A DNA stretch of 64,000 bases from Leptospira kobayashii (GCF_003114835.2 NZ_AP025028.1:2260001-2324000), one strand, 5' to 3'. Positions 48,560 through 60,303 are shown, numbered from the stretch's first letter. Made by a program: numbers and translations. The notes: generated by a model not told the origin, from the letters alone.

Positions 48560-49099
48560 CTACTTCTTACCAGTTTTTCCAGCTTTTCTGCGGATGTATT
48601 CATTGCTGTATTTCACACCCTTGCCTTTGTAAGGCTCCGGTGGTCTTTTAGAACGAATATCAGCGGCAACTTGGCCCACCAATTGACGATCAATTCCTGA
48701 AATTTTAATTTTCAACTGATCGGCTACATCGATTTTGATACCTTCAGGTTCAGGGAAAACCACTTCATGGGAATAACCTAAGCTCATCACTAGGTCTTTG
48801 CCTTTCTTCTGAGCTCGGTAACCGACCCCAGTGATCTCAAGGTTTTTTTCCCAACCGGTGGTTACACCTTTTACATTATTCATCGCAAGGGATCTTACAA
48901 GCCCGTGCAATGAAACAGTCTTTTGGTCTTCACTTGTTCGAGTAAAAACCAATTCCCCATTTTCCACTTTCGCTACTACGCCTTCATAAAGAGGTGATTT
49001 CAACTCACCTAATGGGCCTTTTACGGTAATGAAATTTGATTCCGTTTTTACTTCTACCTTTGCAGGCAATTTAATAATACTTTTACCAACTCGAGACAT
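48560..49099 (-). CDS. rplF: 50S ribosomal protein L6
   Basis: 179 residues. [20 protein letters not shown], and the end [20 protein letters not shown] are all standard. Sits near the sarcin-ricin loop. Follows rpsH by 24 bases, one of the larger gaps of this operon. Confidence 0.98.
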   Translation of the reverse strand: MSRVGKSIIKLPAKVEVKTESNFITVKGPLGELKSPLYEGVVAKVENGELVFTRTSEDQKTVSLHGLVRSLAMNNVKGVTTGWEKNLEITGVGYRAQKKGKDLVMSLGYSHEVVFPEPEGIKIDVADQLKIKISGIDRQLVGQVAADIRSKRPPEPYKGKGVKYSNEYIRRKAGKTGKK

Positions 49100-49123
49100 G
49101 ATGATGCAATATCCTTTCTAAGG

Positions 49124-49522
49124 TTAGAATACCTTACAAAGAACTTCTCCTCCTACTCTGAGTTTACGCGCACGTTTCCCAGTCATCACTCCTTTCGAAG
49201 TGGAGAGGATGAGAGTTCCAATGTTGTTTTTGAACGGACGAATCTCTTCCGATTGAATGTAAACTCTTCTACCAGGAGTAGAAACTCTTTCAATCATACG
49301 AATGACAGGTCTTTTGTCTGGATCATATTTCAATTTTACTTGAAAATCATCAAAACTACCGTTCTTTACCGTTTGAATCTCATCCACGAAACCTTCTTCT
49401 TTTAGAAGTTCTAGGATGGATTTCTTAATTTTACTTCCCGGAATCACACACAACTCGTGTTTCGCTTGTTGTGCGTTTCTGATGCGGGTTAGCATATCTG
49501 CTATAGGATCTGAAAGACTCAT
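49124..49522 (-). CDS. rpsH: 30S ribosomal protein S8
   Basis: 132 residues: [28 protein letters not shown], and the end [21 protein letters not shown] central 16S assembly protein and, in many bacteria, the repressor of the spc operon. Confidence 0.98.
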   Translation of the reverse strand: MSLSDPIADMLTRIRNAQQAKHELCVIPGSKIKKSILELLKEEGFVDEIQTVKNGSFDDFQVKLKYDPDKRPVIRMIERVSTPGRRVYIQSEEIRPFKNNIGTLILSTSKGVMTGKRARKLRVGGEVLCKVF

Positions 49523-49544
49523 TTATAATAACCTTTCCTATATT

Positions 49545-49730
49545 CTACCAGGAGGATTTTTTCACGCCAGGGATCTGAGCTTTACTAGCTAAATCACGGA
49601 AGCATAGACGACACATATCAAAGCGGCGCAAATATGCGCGCGAACGACCGCAAAGAGGGCAACGATTATACTCTCTCACTTTGAATTTTTGCTTTTTGGC
49701 GTGGCGTTCCATCATCGATTTTTTCGCCAT
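49545..49730 (-). CDS. rpsN: 30S ribosomal protein S14, zinc-binding type
   Basis: 61 residues from ATG 49730; a longer frame runs into rplE but is not part of the protein. CPLC and CRLC ([20 protein letters not shown]) are the zinc ligands of the short S14 type. 10 bases after rplE. Confidence 0.97.
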   Translation of the reverse strand: MAKKSMMERHAKKQKFKVREYNRCPLCGRSRAYLRRFDMCRLCFRDLASKAQIPGVKKSSW

Positions 49731-49740
49731 AATCTGCCTC

Positions 49741-50292
49741 CTACTTACTTGCCGTTCGGTAAGGCATACCGAAGGCGTGAAATAATTCGTACGCTTCTTT
49801 GTCTTCTTCAGTGTTCGTGACAAAGGTGATATTGATTCCGTAGATCGTATTGATTTTATCAAAATGGATCTCAGGGAAAATGATTTGTTCTTTTACGGAT
49901 AAGTTGTAATTACCACGTCCATCAAATCCTTTTGGATTGACTCCGCGAAAGTCACGAACCCTTGGAAGAGCAATGTTGATGAATCTGTCTAAGAATTCAT
50001 ACATATAGTTTCCGCGAAGAGTTACTTTACAACCAAGGACCATGCCTTCTCTCACTTTAAAACCGGCGATCGACTTCTTTGCGAAAGTTTTCACCGGCTT
50101 TTGGCCAGTAATCTGACCGATCTCCACAAGACAAGCTTCCATTGCTTTCGGATTGGTATGAGCTTCACCCATACCAACATTGATCACAATCTTTTCTAAT
50201 TTAGGAACTCGCATCACACTTTCAAAGCCAAGTTGCTTTTGCAAGTTCGGGCGAATGTCCTTTTCGTATCTTTGTTTAAGTCTAGGTACCAT
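49741..50292 (-). CDS. rplE: 50S ribosomal protein L5
   Basis: 183 residues: [34 protein letters not shown], and [15 protein letters not shown]. Binds 5S rRNA and bridges to S13. Two bases after rplX. Confidence 0.98.
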   Translation of the reverse strand: MVPRLKQRYEKDIRPNLQKQLGFESVMRVPKLEKIVINVGMGEAHTNPKAMEACLVEIGQITGQKPVKTFAKKSIAGFKVREGMVLGCKVTLRGNYMYEFLDRFINIALPRVRDFRGVNPKGFDGRGNYNLSVKEQIIFPEIHFDKINTIYGINITFVTNTEEDKEAYELFHAFGMPYRTASK

Positions 50293-50294
50293 AA

Positions 50295-50678
50295 TTATAC
50301 TTCTTTACCTTCCGGACGTGTCACGCGGATCGTTTTACCATCCTTTTTGGAAAAACCAAGGCGTACAGCCTTAATTTTCTTCTTAGGCTTCGCTTTGTTT
50401 TCAGCCTTAGGATCGCTAAACATTACATTGGAAATATGAATCGGAAATTCGATCTCGATCGCTCCACCTTGTGGATTTTCTTGAGTCGGTCTCACGTATC
50501 TGCGTCTCTTGTTCACACCTTCGATGTAAACTCGGTCTTTTCTTTTATCAACCGCGAGAACCTTTCCTTTTTTTCCTTTTTCTTTTCCGGAAATAACTAA
50601 AACTTCATCATCTTTTTTGATTTTAGTTTTTTTGAATTTCGTAGGTTCTGAACCACGATAAGCTAATTTTACTGGCAT
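50295..50678 (-). CDS. rplX: 50S ribosomal protein L24
   Basis: 127 residues from ATG 50678 with GGAGG in front; a longer frame overlaps rplN. KOW motif at about 22–50 ([20 protein letters not shown]). An early 23S assembly protein. Confidence 0.96.
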   Translation of the reverse strand: MPVKLAYRGSEPTKFKKTKIKKDDEVLVISGKEKGKKGKVLAVDKRKDRVYIEGVNKRRRYVRPTQENPQGGAIEIEFPIHISNVMFSDPKAENKAKPKKKIKAVRLGFSKKDGKTIRVTRPEGKEV

Positions 50679-50679
50679 A

Positions 50680-51072
50680 TTATAAAACCTCCGGAGCAAG
50701 TGATATGATTTTCATATATTTCTTATCACGGAGTTCGCGAGCCACCGGCCCGAAAATACGAGTTCCTTTAGGATTGCCTTTATCATCAATGATAGCAACC
50801 GCGTTGTCATCAAAACGGATGTAAGTTCCGTCCGCACGGCGAACTTCTTTTTTAGTTCGCACGACAACTGCTCTTTGAACCGCTTTGTTGTGTACTTTTT
50901 TACCTTGCCCGTCACGGAGACCGTAAGCAGGCTGTGCATCTTTCACAGCGACTATGATTTCATCGCCGAGACTAGCGTATCGTTTCTTAGATCCGCCAAG
51001 AACTTTTACGCACATGACTTTTTTTACACCCGAGTTATCGGCAACTTGTAAAATAGTTTCTTGCTGAATCAT
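50680..51072 (-). CDS. rplN: 50S ribosomal protein L14
   Basis: 130 residues: [37 protein letters not shown] and [13 protein letters not shown]. Overlaps rpsQ by 4 bases (ATGA). Confidence 0.98.
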   Translation of the reverse strand: MIQQETILQVADNSGVKKVMCVKVLGGSKKRYASLGDEIIVAVKDAQPAYGLRDGQGKKVHNKAVQRAVVVRTKKEVRRADGTYIRFDDNAVAIIDDKGNPKGTRIFGPVARELRDKKYMKIISLAPEVL

Positions 51073-51338
51073 ACTAGTTTCGCCTTCTCAACAACCTTTA
51101 AAAGCTTGTGATGTTTCTGTTTGGATAGAGGACGAGTTTCGATTGCGATCACTTTGTCCCCTACTTGACATTCGTTTTTTTCATCGTGAATTTTCACACG
51201 TGAAGTTCTTGTCATAATCTTCTTGAAGCGAGGATGAGTTTTTCTGGTGATCACTTCAATGATCACAGTTTTTTCCATCGCATCACTAACTACAACACCT
51301 TGAATGGTTAAAGATTTCTTTAAATTCTTTGCTTCCAT
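51069..51338 (-). CDS. rpsQ: 30S ribosomal protein S17
   Basis: 89 residues: [28 protein letters not shown] and [16 protein letters not shown] primary 16S-binding protein. Three bases after rpmC. Confidence 0.97.
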   Translation of the reverse strand: MEAKNLKKSLTIQGVVVSDAMEKTVIIEVITRKTHPRFKKIMTRTSRVKIHDEKNECQVGDKVIAIETRPLSKQKHHKLLKVVEKAKLV

Positions 51339-51341
51339 AAC

Positions 51342-51614
51342 CTACTTCTTCTTGCCCTTGGCTGCTTTCGCAACCGGTGCCGCTTTACCAGCTTTAGGTG
51401 GGATTTGTTTTAATTTTCCCGCCGCCGCTAATTCCTTCTCTCGTTGGATGGTAAGCGCTTGCGCAATTCTCTTCTTTTGGTTGTGAATCAGCTTCGGATT
51501 CTCAAGAGATCTAGTGACCCCAAATTGAAAACGAGCCTTTCTCACTTCTTCGGAAGCGGATTGTACTTCTTTTTTTAGTTCTTCTACAGATAAGGAACGA
51601 AAGTTGTCTTTCAT
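51342..51614 (-). CDS. rpmC: 50S ribosomal protein L29
   Basis: 90 residues, longer than the usual 63. [20 protein letters not shown] and [14 protein letters not shown] form the helical hairpin; the end is an extra Ala/Lys-rich tail ([15 protein letters not shown]). Overlaps rplP by 4 bases. Confidence 0.96.
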   Translation of the reverse strand: MKDNFRSLSVEELKKEVQSASEEVRKARFQFGVTRSLENPKLIHNQKKRIAQALTIQREKELAAAGKLKQIPPKAGKAAPVAKAAKGKKK

Positions 51615-52024
51615 AGTATGTTCCTCTTCACAAATACAGTCTCCATAGGGAGTTTAAACGAAGCCAGGTGAAGTGCCTTTCTTGCTGTTTCTTCATCGAT
51701 CCCTGCCATTTCAAAAAGAACACGTCCCGGGCGGATTTCAGCAATCCAGAACTCTGGATTTCCTTTTCCTTTACCCATACGAGTCTCCGCAGGTTTTTTA
51801 GTGATTGGTAAATGTGGAAAAATCCTGATCCAGAGTTTCCCACCACGTTTCACTTGGCGGTTGATAGTAATCCTTGCAGCTTCAATTTGACGAGCGGTCA
51901 TTCTGCCCGACTCAACTGCTTTTAAACCATACTCTCCGAAAGCAACGTAAGAACCTCTTTCGTCCTTACCTTTCAGGCGTCCTCTTTGGCGCTTTCTAAA
52001 TTTAACTCGCTTTGGTGCTAACAT
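51611..52024 (-). CDS. rplP: 50S ribosomal protein L16
   Basis: 137 residues: [35 protein letters not shown] and [16 protein letters not shown]. Sits by the A site. 22 bases after rpsC. Confidence 0.98.
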   Translation of the reverse strand: MLAPKRVKFRKRQRGRLKGKDERGSYVAFGEYGLKAVESGRMTARQIEAARITINRQVKRGGKLWIRIFPHLPITKKPAETRMGKGKGNPEFWIAEIRPGRVLFEMAGIDEETARKALHLASFKLPMETVFVKRNIL

Positions 52025-52046
52025 CTTAGTATCTCTTTAAAAGTTC

Positions 52047-52724
52047 TTAACTTGTTCTTCTTTTTACAGCGTATTTATCTTCTTCGGATTCTTCTTTTGT
52101 CGGGAAGAAATCTCCAGTATAAGTCCATACTTTCACACCGATTTGACCGAAAGTGGTAAGGGCTTCTTTGAAACCGAAATCAATTTTCGCACGAAGTGTA
52201 TGAAGTGGAACCCGGCCTTCCATATATTTTTCAGTCCGAGCCATATCCGCACCGTTCAAACGACCGGAGATTTGGATTTTTACACCCTCTACTCCACCTC
52301 GCATAGCGCGTCTAAGTTCAGCCTTCATAACTCTTCTAAAAGGCATCCTTTGTTCAATTTGCAAAGCAACTGTTTCGGCAATCGCTTGAGCAATGATCTC
52401 AGGCTTTTTAACTTCGATGATGTTCATGCCAATCGGTTTATCAGCCATCTTCTTCAGCTCTTGTTTCACTGCTTCGATGTTTTGACCTTTTTGACCGATC
52501 ACCATACCCGGCTTAGATGTATGAAGATTGATGTTGATTTTTTCGGGAAATCTTTCTACTACAACTTTCACAACAGAAGCATTCTTGAATTTCTTTAAAA
52601 GAAATCTACGAATCTTGATATCTTCGTGAAGGTTTTTAATATAATCTTGTTTAGAATACCATATAGAATCCCAATTCCTTGTGATTCCGATTCGAAGCCC
52701 GATTGGATTTACTTTTTGACCCAT
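52047..52724 (-). CDS. rpsC: 30S ribosomal protein S3
   Basis: 225 residues. KH domain with [19 protein letters not shown] near 74–92 and C-terminal [17 protein letters not shown]. Part of the mRNA entry channel. Three bases after rplV. Confidence 0.98.
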   Translation of the reverse strand: MGQKVNPIGLRIGITRNWDSIWYSKQDYIKNLHEDIKIRRFLLKKFKNASVVKVVVERFPEKININLHTSKPGMVIGQKGQNIEAVKQELKKMADKPIGMNIIEVKKPEIIAQAIAETVALQIEQRMPFRRVMKAELRRAMRGGVEGVKIQISGRLNGADMARTEKYMEGRVPLHTLRAKIDFGFKEALTTFGQIGVKVWTYTGDFFPTKEESEEDKYAVKRRTS

Positions 52725-52727
52725 ATC

Positions 52728-53078
52728 TTATTTTGCCTTCTTTTCTGTCTCTGCAACTACCACAGTGATGTGGCTTAAACGTTTACGAATTCTGGATGCA
52801 CGTCCTCGTGCTCTCGGTCTGTATCTTTTCATGATAGGACCGTCATCTATGTAAATCTTCTTAACAAAAAGACTCGCCGGATCCAATCCCTCATTCATTT
52901 GAATGGCATTGGCAACAGCCGAGTTGAGTAAGTTAATAATCATCGGACTCGCGGCTTTATTGGTAAAACGAAGAATATCAATAGCTTCTTTGTAATCATA
53001 ACCACGAATTTCATCAGCAACTAACCTTGCTTTTCTGGCAGAAATTCTTACGTGTTTTGCGACTGCTTTAGCTTCCAT
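52728..53078 (-). CDS. rplV: 50S ribosomal protein L22
   Basis: 116 residues: [26 protein letters not shown] and [16 protein letters not shown]. Its loop reaches into the exit tunnel. 8 bases after rpsS. Confidence 0.98.
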   Translation of the reverse strand: MEAKAVAKHVRISARKARLVADEIRGYDYKEAIDILRFTNKAASPMIINLLNSAVANAIQMNEGLDPASLFVKKIYIDDGPIMKRYRPRARGRASRIRKRLSHITVVVAETEKKAK

Positions 53079-53086
53079 TTCCTTAC

Positions 53087-53365
53087 CTATTTCTTCGCTA
53101 CTTTCTTGTCTCCACCGTGACCTCGGAAGGTACGAGTAGGAGCAAATTCGCCAAGTTTATGACCAATCATATTGTCATTGATGTAAACTGGAACAAATGA
53201 CTTTCCATTGTGAATCATTACTGTGTGCCCGATCATATCAGGATAGATCGTGCTTCTGCGAGACCAAGACTTGAAAGGAGTCTTTTTGCCTTCAGAGTTA
53301 AGTGCAGTGATTTTTTTCATGAGGTGGTCGTCTATGAACGGACCTTTTTTTAAGCTTCTAGCCAT
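53087..53365 (-). CDS. rpsS: 30S ribosomal protein S19
   Basis: 92 residues: [36 protein letters not shown] and [15 protein letters not shown]. Contacts the A-site head of 16S. 13 bases after rplB. Confidence 0.98.
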   Translation of the reverse strand: MARSLKKGPFIDDHLMKKITALNSEGKKTPFKSWSRRSTIYPDMIGHTVMIHNGKSFVPVYINDNMIGHKLGEFAPTRTFRGHGGDKKVAKK

Positions 53366-53378
53366 GGTATCCTAGATC

Positions 53379-54215
53379 CTACCTATTCCTATTTTTCTTA
53401 CGTCTTTGTACGATGAAACGTTCACTTGGTTTCGTTTTACGAGTTTTGAAACCTTTTGTCGGTTTACCCCAAGGAGTCACTGGATGGCGACCTCCGGAAG
53501 TTCTACCTTCCCCACCACCGAGTGGGTGATCCACCGGGTTCATTACCACCCCGCGAACCTTTGGACGTTTTCCTAACCAACGGTTTCTTCCTGCTTTTCC
53601 AATGATGACTTGGTTGTGGTCTTTGTTGGAAAGCTCTCCGATCGTTGCTACACATTCTTTGCGAATTTTACGAACTTCCGAAGAAGGAAGTCTTAAACTT
53701 ACATAGTCACCGTCTTTCGCAGCGATCACAGCAAAAGAACCTGCGGTTCTAGCGATCTGACCACCTTTACCGATATGTAATTCGATATTATGTACGTTCG
53801 TTCCTGCAGGAATCTTATCCAAAGGAAGAGTGTTCCCTAGTTTAATTTCCGCCGTAGGACCGGAAAGAACTTTGTCCCCTACTTTGAGGCCGTTTGGAGC
53901 AAGAATGTATCTGTATTCTCCATCCGCATAACAAACGAGTGCGATAAACGCAGAACGGTTCGGATCGTATTCGATTGTTTTCACAGTCGCTTGGATTCCG
54001 ACTTTGTTTCTTTTGAAATCGATAATACGGAATTTTCTTTTGTTTCTTCCGCCCTTTCTACGAACCGCAATTCTACCTTGGTTATCTCTACCCGCTTTGT
54101 AGCTGAGATTGAGAGTTAAGGCTTTGTGCGGAGTTACTTCTGTGATTTCTTTGAAATCCAGTACAGAGTAAAAACGTGAAGACTGGGTAGTTGGTTTTAA
54201 TTTTCTAATTCCCAT
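53379..54215 (-). CDS. rplB: 50S ribosomal protein L2
   Basis: 278 residues. [35 protein letters not shown] and the C-terminal [19 protein letters not shown] around the peptidyl transferase centre. Two bases after rplW. Confidence 0.98.
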   Translation of the reverse strand: MGIRKLKPTTQSSRFYSVLDFKEITEVTPHKALTLNLSYKAGRDNQGRIAVRRKGGRNKRKFRIIDFKRNKVGIQATVKTIEYDPNRSAFIALVCYADGEYRYILAPNGLKVGDKVLSGPTAEIKLGNTLPLDKIPAGTNVHNIELHIGKGGQIARTAGSFAVIAAKDGDYVSLRLPSSEVRKIRKECVATIGELSNKDHNQVIIGKAGRNRWLGKRPKVRGVVMNPVDHPLGGGEGRTSGGRHPVTPWGKPTKGFKTRKTKPSERFIVQRRKKNRNR

Positions 54216-54217
54216 TT

Positions 54218-54523
54218 TTAAACCTTAGCGAAGTCCAAATTTGCGCCGTCTGCGAAAGTCACGACCGCTTTCTTGTAATGTGGTCGTGGAGCCGGCATGT
54301 TTCTAAACTTTTTCATTTTACCGCGAAAAACAGAAACGTTTACTGCGCTTGGAACAACACCATACATTTTCTTTAATGCTTGTTTGATGAGTGTTTTGTT
54401 CGCATCATTATGAACTTTAAAAGTATATTTTACGGTTCTTTTTCCTAAACGTTCTCCAATAGTTTGAAGATCTTGCGACTTCTCAGTCACAACCGGAGAG
54501 AGGATTACATTTTCTAAATTCAC
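54218..54523 (-). CDS. rplW: 50S ribosomal protein L23
   Basis: 101 residues: [28 protein letters not shown] and [13 protein letters not shown]. Docking site for trigger factor and SRP at the exit tunnel. Four bases after rplD. Confidence 0.97.
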   Translation of the reverse strand: MNLENVILSPVVTEKSQDLQTIGERLGKRTVKYTFKVHNDANKTLIKQALKKMYGVVPSAVNVSVFRGKMKKFRNMPAPRPHYKKAVVTFADGANLDFAKV

Positions 54524-54527
54524 GAAT

Positions 54528-55166
54528 CTATCCCTGCTTCTTTGAGTATTGTGAAAGTAGTTCTTTCAAAGCACTTTCAGAAATTACCAGATTGTTGTTG
54601 TAAAGGATGTCCCGGCAAACGATACGTTTGCTGTTTACATACTTTAAGTTTTCGATATTGCGAGTGGATTTTTTGAGGAATTGGTTTTCACCAGCTACTA
54701 CAAAGCCTACATTTCCTTTTTCAGCAATCTCCATCTTTTTCAAAATATTGAAAATGGATTTTGTAGAATAAGAAGCAGGTTCCACGTCCTCGATGATAGA
54801 AATTCTATTTTCTTCCGCTTTCTTGTTTAAGATGGAAAGAACTGCTTTTCTTTTTACACTTCGGGAAAGATTAGAAGAATAATCCCTAGGTTTTGGTCCA
54901 TGAATGATACCACCACCTACGAAATGAGGAGCTCTGATCGAACCTTGTCTCGCACGACCTGTTCCTTTTTGCGCCCAAGGTTTTTTACCACCACCACGGA
55001 CTTCAGAACGATCTTTTGTAGAGTGAGTTCCTTGACGAAGGTTAGCATTTTCTGCTTTCACTGCGTCATAAATAGCACCTTGGCTGATTCCTGTTTCGAA
55101 AAGTGCAGCAGGAAGCTCCACTTCACTCAGGAACACGCCTTCTTTATTATATTTACGTGCTTTCAT
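54528..55166 (-). CDS. rplD: 50S ribosomal protein L4
   Basis: 212 residues. [20 protein letters not shown] and [20 protein letters not shown] are the tunnel loop. In gamma-proteobacteria L4 represses the S10 operon; no such leader is seen here. 8 bases after rplC. Confidence 0.98.
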   Translation of the reverse strand: MKARKYNKEGVFLSEVELPAALFETGISQGAIYDAVKAENANLRQGTHSTKDRSEVRGGGKKPWAQKGTGRARQGSIRAPHFVGGGIIHGPKPRDYSSNLSRSVKRKAVLSILNKKAEENRISIIEDVEPASYSTKSIFNILKKMEIAEKGNVGFVVAGENQFLKKSTRNIENLKYVNSKRIVCRDILYNNNLVISESALKELLSQYSKKQG

Positions 55167-55174
55167 ATATTTAC

Positions 55175-55798
55175 CTAGTTACCAATTTTCTCAATTGTAA
55201 CGATAGAAGTGTCGCGGCCAGGAACTGATCCTGAAACGAAGATTAAATTTTGATCCGCTTCTATCTTAACAACTTTCAGATTTCTAACAGTGCTTTGGAC
55301 ATTTCCCATACGACCACCCATCTTCAAACCTTTGAAAACGCGGCCAGGGGTTGTGTTGGAACCGATGGAACCGGGGTGTCTTTGGAATCTGGAACCGTGA
55401 CCTGCAGGACCACCTGCGAAACCATGTCTTTTTACAACACCTTGTGTTCCCTTCCCTTTGGAAGTTCCTGAAACTTTAACAGTATCATTTAAAGCGAAAA
55501 TATCGGACGCTTTTAGTTCAGCTCCGACTGCAACGGAATCAAATCCTTTGAACTCAGCTAAGTGTCGTTTTGCTCCGATACTTGCTTTTTTCAAGTGACC
55601 TAGTTCTGCTTTGGAAAGATTTTTTTCTTTCGCTTCAGCAAACGCAAGCTGAACAGCTTCGTAACCGTCGTTTGCTGTTGTCTTGATTTGTGAAACAAAA
55701 CAAGGACCCACGCGCAAAACGGTTACAGTAACCATTTTACCTTCGTTGTTAAAGATGTGGGCCATGCCCAATTTTTCTGCGAGTAAACCTTTTGCCAT
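55175..55798 (-). CDS. rplC: 50S ribosomal protein L3
   Basis: 207 residues: [35 protein letters not shown] and [20 protein letters not shown]. Early 23S assembly protein. 12 bases after rpsJ. Confidence 0.98.
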   Translation of the reverse strand: MAKGLLAEKLGMAHIFNNEGKMVTVTVLRVGPCFVSQIKTTANDGYEAVQLAFAEAKEKNLSKAELGHLKKASIGAKRHLAEFKGFDSVAVGAELKASDIFALNDTVKVSGTSKGKGTQGVVKRHGFAGGPAGHGSRFQRHPGSIGSNTTPGRVFKGLKMGGRMGNVQSTVRNLKVVKIEADQNLIFVSGSVPGRDTSIVTIEKIGN

Positions 55799-55810
55799 GG
55801 ATCCTATCCC

Positions 55811-56119
55811 TTAGGATTTGATATCTACTGAAACTCCGGCGGGGAGTTGAAGCTTCATCAGAGCTTCTACAGTATCTTCATTAGTATTTAAAATATCTAT
55901 GAGTCTCTTGTGAGTTCTCATTTCGAATTGTTCTCTAGCTTTTTTATTCACGTGGGGAGAACGTAATACAGTATAGATTTCTTTTTTAGTAGGAAGCGGG
56001 ATTGGACCGGAAACTGTTGCTCCGGTCCTTTTCGCTGTCGCTACGATTTCATAGGTTGATTGGTCAATCAGCCTATGATCGAAAGCTTTCAATTTAACGC
56101 GAATTCTTTGTCCAGCCAT
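55811..56119 (-). CDS. rpsJ: 30S ribosomal protein S10
   Basis: 102 residues: [38 protein letters not shown] and [13 protein letters not shown]. Also the NusE partner of NusB in antitermination. Five bases after tuf, so the S10 genes run straight on from the str genes. Confidence 0.98.
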   Translation of the reverse strand: MAGQRIRVKLKAFDHRLIDQSTYEIVATAKRTGATVSGPIPLPTKKEIYTVLRSPHVNKKAREQFEMRTHKRLIDILNTNEDTVEALMKLQLPAGVSVDIKS

Positions 56120-56124
56120 TTGGA

Positions 56125-57330
56125 TTACTCAACGATCTCCGCTACAACACCCGATCCGATGGTTCTTCCACCTTCACGAATTGCAAACTTGAGTCCTTGG
56201 TCCATCGCAATCGGATGAATCAATTCAATTGACATCGTTACGTTGTCACCTGGCATAACCATTTCCATTCCACCAGGAAGGTTACAAACACCAGTGATGT
56301 CAGTAGTTCTGAAGTAGAATTGTGGACGATAGTTATTGAAGAAAGGAGTGTGACGTCCACCTTCATCTTTAGTAAGAACGTAAACTTCCGCTTTGAACTT
56401 TCTGTGCGGAGTGATTGTTCCCGGTTTCGCAAGAACCTGACCTCTTTCGATGTCTTCTTTTTTAGTTCCGCGAAGGAGTGCACCGATGTTGTCACCAGCT
56501 TCTGCTTGGTCTAATAGTTTACGGAACATTTCAATTCCTGTAACAACAGACTTAGTAGTATCACGGATTCCAACGATTTCGATCTCGTCGTTGATTTTAA
56601 GAACACCTTGCTCTACACGGCCGGTTGCAACAGTTCCACGACCAGTGATCGAGAAAACGTCTTCAACAGGCATAAGGAAAGGTTTGTCAATAATACGGGT
56701 AGGGTTTGGAACGTAAGTATCAACCGCTTCCATAAGTTTGATGATGGATTTCATTCCTAGGTCGGTATCTTCGCCCTCAAGAGCTTTCAATGCAGAGCCG
56801 TGAACGAAAGGTGTTTTATCACCAGGGAAGTTGTATTTATTGAGAAGGTCTTTGATTTCTTCTTTTACCATCTCAATCATGTCTTCTCTTTCATCAGCAG
56901 CTAACATGTCTGCTTTGTTAAGATAAACTACGATATAAGGAACACCTACTTGGCGAGCAAGAAGGATGTGCTCTTTTGTCTGAGGCATAGCACCGTCAGT
57001 TGCAGAAACCACAAGGATTGCTGCGTCCATTTGCGCCGCGCCGGTGATCATGTTTTTAACATAGTCGGCGTGACCTGGACAATCTACGTGAGCATAATGT
57101 CTGTTAGGAGTTTCATATTCTTGGTGGGAAGTAGCAATAGTGATCCCACGAGCCTTTTCTTCTGGTGCGTTATCGATTTGGTCGTAAGCAATTGCTTTGT
57201 TCTTTCCACCGATTACTTTCGCTAATGTTGTAGTAATAGCGGCAGTTAGAGTGGTCTTACCATGGTCGACGTGACCAATTGTTCCGATGTTTAAATGTGG
57301 TTTTGAACGGTCAAATTTTTCTTTAGCCAT
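56125..57330 (-). CDS. tuf: Elongation factor Tu
   Basis: 401 residues. [10 protein letters not shown] at 19–28, [24 protein letters not shown] at 135–138 and SALKAL; effector loop EEKARGITI. Carries aminoacyl-tRNA to the ribosome. GAGGAG lies before the ATG, 12 bases away. It is 49 bases after the EF-G-like gene, a gap with a short CCCGAATCGGG palindrome and no T-run. Confidence 0.98.
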   Translation of the reverse strand: MAKEKFDRSKPHLNIGTIGHVDHGKTTLTAAITTTLAKVIGGKNKAIAYDQIDNAPEEKARGITIATSHQEYETPNRHYAHVDCPGHADYVKNMITGAAQMDAAILVVSATDGAMPQTKEHILLARQVGVPYIVVYLNKADMLAADEREDMIEMVKEEIKDLLNKYNFPGDKTPFVHGSALKALEGEDTDLGMKSIIKLMEAVDTYVPNPTRIIDKPFLMPVEDVFSITGRGTVATGRVEQGVLKINDEIEIVGIRDTTKSVVTGIEMFRKLLDQAEAGDNIGALLRGTKKEDIERGQVLAKPGTITPHRKFKAEVYVLTKDEGGRHTPFFNNYRPQFYFRTTDITGVCNLPGGMEMVMPGDNVTMSIELIHPIAMDQGLKFAIREGGRTIGSGVVAEIVE

Positions 57331-57379
57331 TGTTAAAATCTACTCCTCAATCGTGGTTCAAAGACCCGATTCGGGTTCT

Positions 57380-59272
57380 TTACTCCTTTAAAACTGCGTA
57401 AAATTCAGAGGTAAAAGCAGTCCTTTCCCAAGAAATGCCTATCCCTTTGGTCATATTTCTAAGAGACCCTGAAAAGCCAAGCAGGTTTTCTGCCGATGCT
57501 TTGGCTTTTAAGCGACTCTTACCCGCTCGTTCCTCATCCACAGAATGGATTTTCGCGGAACGGCGATTTAGCTCAGAAAGAACTACACCGAGTTGTGTTG
57601 TATCGACTGAAACTTCAATCTCAGTCAAAGGACCAACCAAAATGGTGTTCTCACGAAACAGATCCTTCATTCCTGAATGGATCGCAACCTTAAGCAAAGA
57701 GGGCAAATGTTCCTTATCTTTACCAGGAAACTCAAAACCAAGGACTACCAGCCGTAAGCCGATGACCTCTCTTCCGTAGAACCCGAATAATGTGGATTCA
57801 AAGAAAGCTGTTTCGATAGAATTTTTTACTTCTTCCGGAAGACTTACCTCAAAGGCAATTTGCTTTGAAAAGTCGGCAGTATCTTCCAGGACTGCGATGA
57901 GCGTGCCACTCGACTTTGAATCTTCAAAGGCACGGTGCTCTAGTGCAACCTTAGAAGCCATTTTTTTCAAACGCTCAAATCTAGCAATGTTTATAGATCC
58001 TGTTTGTATTTTTTTTTGTGAATTCTCTTGGATTCTACGGAGTCCAATCTCGATATGTAGCTCCCCTCTCCCCCAAAGATGGATCTGTCCCGTATCAGGA
58101 TCCTCTTCAAAATGATAACCAGGGTCTTCCCAGGAAAGATTGCTCAGGGCCTTAAGCCAATCCGGCTTGTCTCCTTCCGACTCGGGTTCAATCGTAACGG
58201 AAAAGGGACTAACGGACATTATGTCTCCTAACTCTCTTTTTTTGCCCGAATCAACAGGGGATAGATAATTCCCGGGAGTTGTATCCAATTCTCTGGTTTC
58301 CCGGATGTAATACAGCATCCCCTGTGGAACCTGGGAGATTTCCAACCACTCCCCATTCTCTTCCCGGTACGCTTGTTGGATCCTAGCCTCTCTTTTTCCC
58401 TCTTTCAGAAGAAAAGGTAGGTTGATCTCTTTTTCACCAAAGACGATGGCATAACGTTCGTATTGTGGATGAACTCGACGGAAAAGAGTGTATTGGGATA
58501 AGTTCGAATCGGATTTTTTTTCCTTAGGATGAATCCAGGAAATCAAATTGAGAAGTTCCTTCACACCCTGGCCCGTCTTTGCCGATCCACCATAAACAGG
58601 AAAAATGAAATTGTCTCTTGTCCCTTGCGACAATCCGATCATATTCCATTTGGTATTGCTCTCGGGATCATTCCATTGGGATAATAATAACTCGTCCGAC
58701 CATTTGATTAAATTTTCATGAACGGAAAGCGGGAAGGAATTTTCCGATTCCAGGTAGTAGACCCACTCTCCCGGTTTTTCCTTATTTTCTTCAAAAAGGA
58801 CTTCGGGAGCTTTCCCCAGTATCTCTTCCAGAGAAATCAAAGAATCCAAATAATCATCACGAAAGCGATCCAGTTTGTTGATGAAAAAAACAATGGGGAT
58901 ACTGTTTGCCCGCAGTTCTTCAATAACAAGTCTTGCCTGTGACTGAACGGGGGAACCTCCCTCCAGAATTACAATCGCAATCTGGATGGCAGGTAGAATG
59001 TCTGTGATTTGGTTTTTAAAGTCAATATGGCCCGGAGTGTCTACAATCTGAAGACAGTATTCTCCGAAAGTGGTCTTCCATTGGATGGAATGGAACGTGG
59101 TCCGGATGGAAATCCCGCGCTCGATCTCTTCCTTTAATGTGTCGGATTCCGTAGTTCCGTCTTCAATCGAGCCTACGGCGGAAATCTTACCTGCCTCGAA
59201 TAAGATCCGTTCGGTGAGGGTGGTTTTCCCAGAATCGATATGAGCGAATATTCCAACGGTTCTGTAGTCCAT
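57380..59272 (-). CDS. EF-G/TetM-like translational GTPase in the fusA position
   Basis: 630 residues, about 65 shorter than usual EF-G. G1 AHIDSGKT at 10–17, switch I ERGISIRT at 51–58, DTPGHIDF at 78–85, NKLD at 132–135. The segment after G1 (ISAVGSIEDGTTESDTLKEE) and FHSIQW are closer to TetM-type ribosomal protection proteins than to standard EF-G (which has DGAATMDWMEQE). The C-terminal part resembles EF-G domain V (LSELNRRSAKIHSV, FSGSLRNMTKGIGISW). Whether it translocates or rescues is open; a standard EF-G may be elsewhere. The ATG follows a terminator-like hairpin by 7 bases, with no ribosome binding site. Confidence 0.85.
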   Translation of the reverse strand: MDYRTVGIFAHIDSGKTTLTERILFEAGKISAVGSIEDGTTESDTLKEEIERGISIRTTFHSIQWKTTFGEYCLQIVDTPGHIDFKNQITDILPAIQIAIVILEGGSPVQSQARLVIEELRANSIPIVFFINKLDRFRDDYLDSLISLEEILGKAPEVLFEENKEKPGEWVYYLESENSFPLSVHENLIKWSDELLLSQWNDPESNTKWNMIGLSQGTRDNFIFPVYGGSAKTGQGVKELLNLISWIHPKEKKSDSNLSQYTLFRRVHPQYERYAIVFGEKEINLPFLLKEGKREARIQQAYREENGEWLEISQVPQGMLYYIRETRELDTTPGNYLSPVDSGKKRELGDIMSVSPFSVTIEPESEGDKPDWLKALSNLSWEDPGYHFEEDPDTGQIHLWGRGELHIEIGLRRIQENSQKKIQTGSINIARFERLKKMASKVALEHRAFEDSKSSGTLIAVLEDTADFSKQIAFEVSLPEEVKNSIETAFFESTLFGFYGREVIGLRLVVLGFEFPGKDKEHLPSLLKVAIHSGMKDLFRENTILVGPLTEIEVSVDTTQLGVVLSELNRRSAKIHSVDEERAGKSRLKAKASAENLLGFSGSLRNMTKGIGISWERTAFTSEFYAVLKE

Positions 59273-59278
59273 AAAAAC

Positions 59279-59306
59279 AAAAAGCCGAGTTTGAACCCGG
59301 CTTTTT
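59279..59306 (-). terminator. Terminator-like hairpin between rpsG and the EF-G-like gene
   Basis: Arms 59279–59290 and 59295–59306 form 12 bp with one G-T pair and a 4-base loop. On the minus strand it ends in TTTTTGTTTTT, immediately before the start codon ATG of the next gene at 59272. This is 28 bases after the rpsG stop. It fits an intrinsic terminator or attenuator inside the str operon. Confidence 0.8.
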
Positions 59307-59334
59307 CCTCAAATTTAGAATCGAATTTATCTGA

Positions 59335-59808
<474 letters not shown>

Positions 59809-59824
59809 ATGATCTTTCCCTTAC

Positions 59825-60199
59825 TTAAGCCTTAGGTTTTTTCGCACCGTATTTTGAACGGCTTTTGCGACGTTTGTCTACACCGAGAGTATCCAGTGTA
59901 CCACGAATGATATGATAACGAACCCCTGGTAAATCTTTTACTCTTCCACCGCGGATCAGTACCACGTTGTGCTCTTGTAAATTATGACCTTCACCTGGGA
60001 TATAAGCAGTTACTTCGATCCCGGTAGTCAATCGAACCCTTGCTACCTTTCTAAGGGCAGAGTTCGGTTTTTTAGGAGTAAATGTCATTACTCTAGTGCA
60101 AACACCTCTTCTTTGAGGACATGCCTTTAGAGCGGGAGATTTAGTTCTTTTCTTTTGTGCGTCTCTTCCGTGGCGGATGAGCTGATTGATTGTAGGCAT
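59825..60199 (-). CDS. rpsL: 30S ribosomal protein S12
   Basis: 124 residues: [31 protein letters not shown] with Lys at the position equivalent to E. coli Lys42 (the wild-type, streptomycin-sensitive residue), and [17 protein letters not shown]. In the decoding centre. 116 bases after rpoC. Confidence 0.98.
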   Translation of the reverse strand: MPTINQLIRHGRDAQKKRTKSPALKACPQRRGVCTRVMTFTPKKPNSALRKVARVRLTTGIEVTAYIPGEGHNLQEHNVVLIRGGRVKDLPGVRYHIIRGTLDTLGVDKRRKSRSKYGAKKPKA

Positions 60200-60303
60200 T
60201 CGATTCCTTCTTACTCTCTATCTACTTAAAAATATATGACGGTTTTGTCCAAAATCCTGGAAATGGCTATTTTGTAAACGAAAACCCAAAAAATCCTATA
60301 GGT

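Noticed and set aside
49731..49862. 44-residue extension of S14
   Set aside because: It is rplE sequence read in another frame; the zinc-type S14 is 61 residues.
57340..57380. Terminator between the EF-G-like gene and tuf
   Set aside because: A short CCCGAATCGGG palindrome is present but its loop is tiny and no T-run follows.
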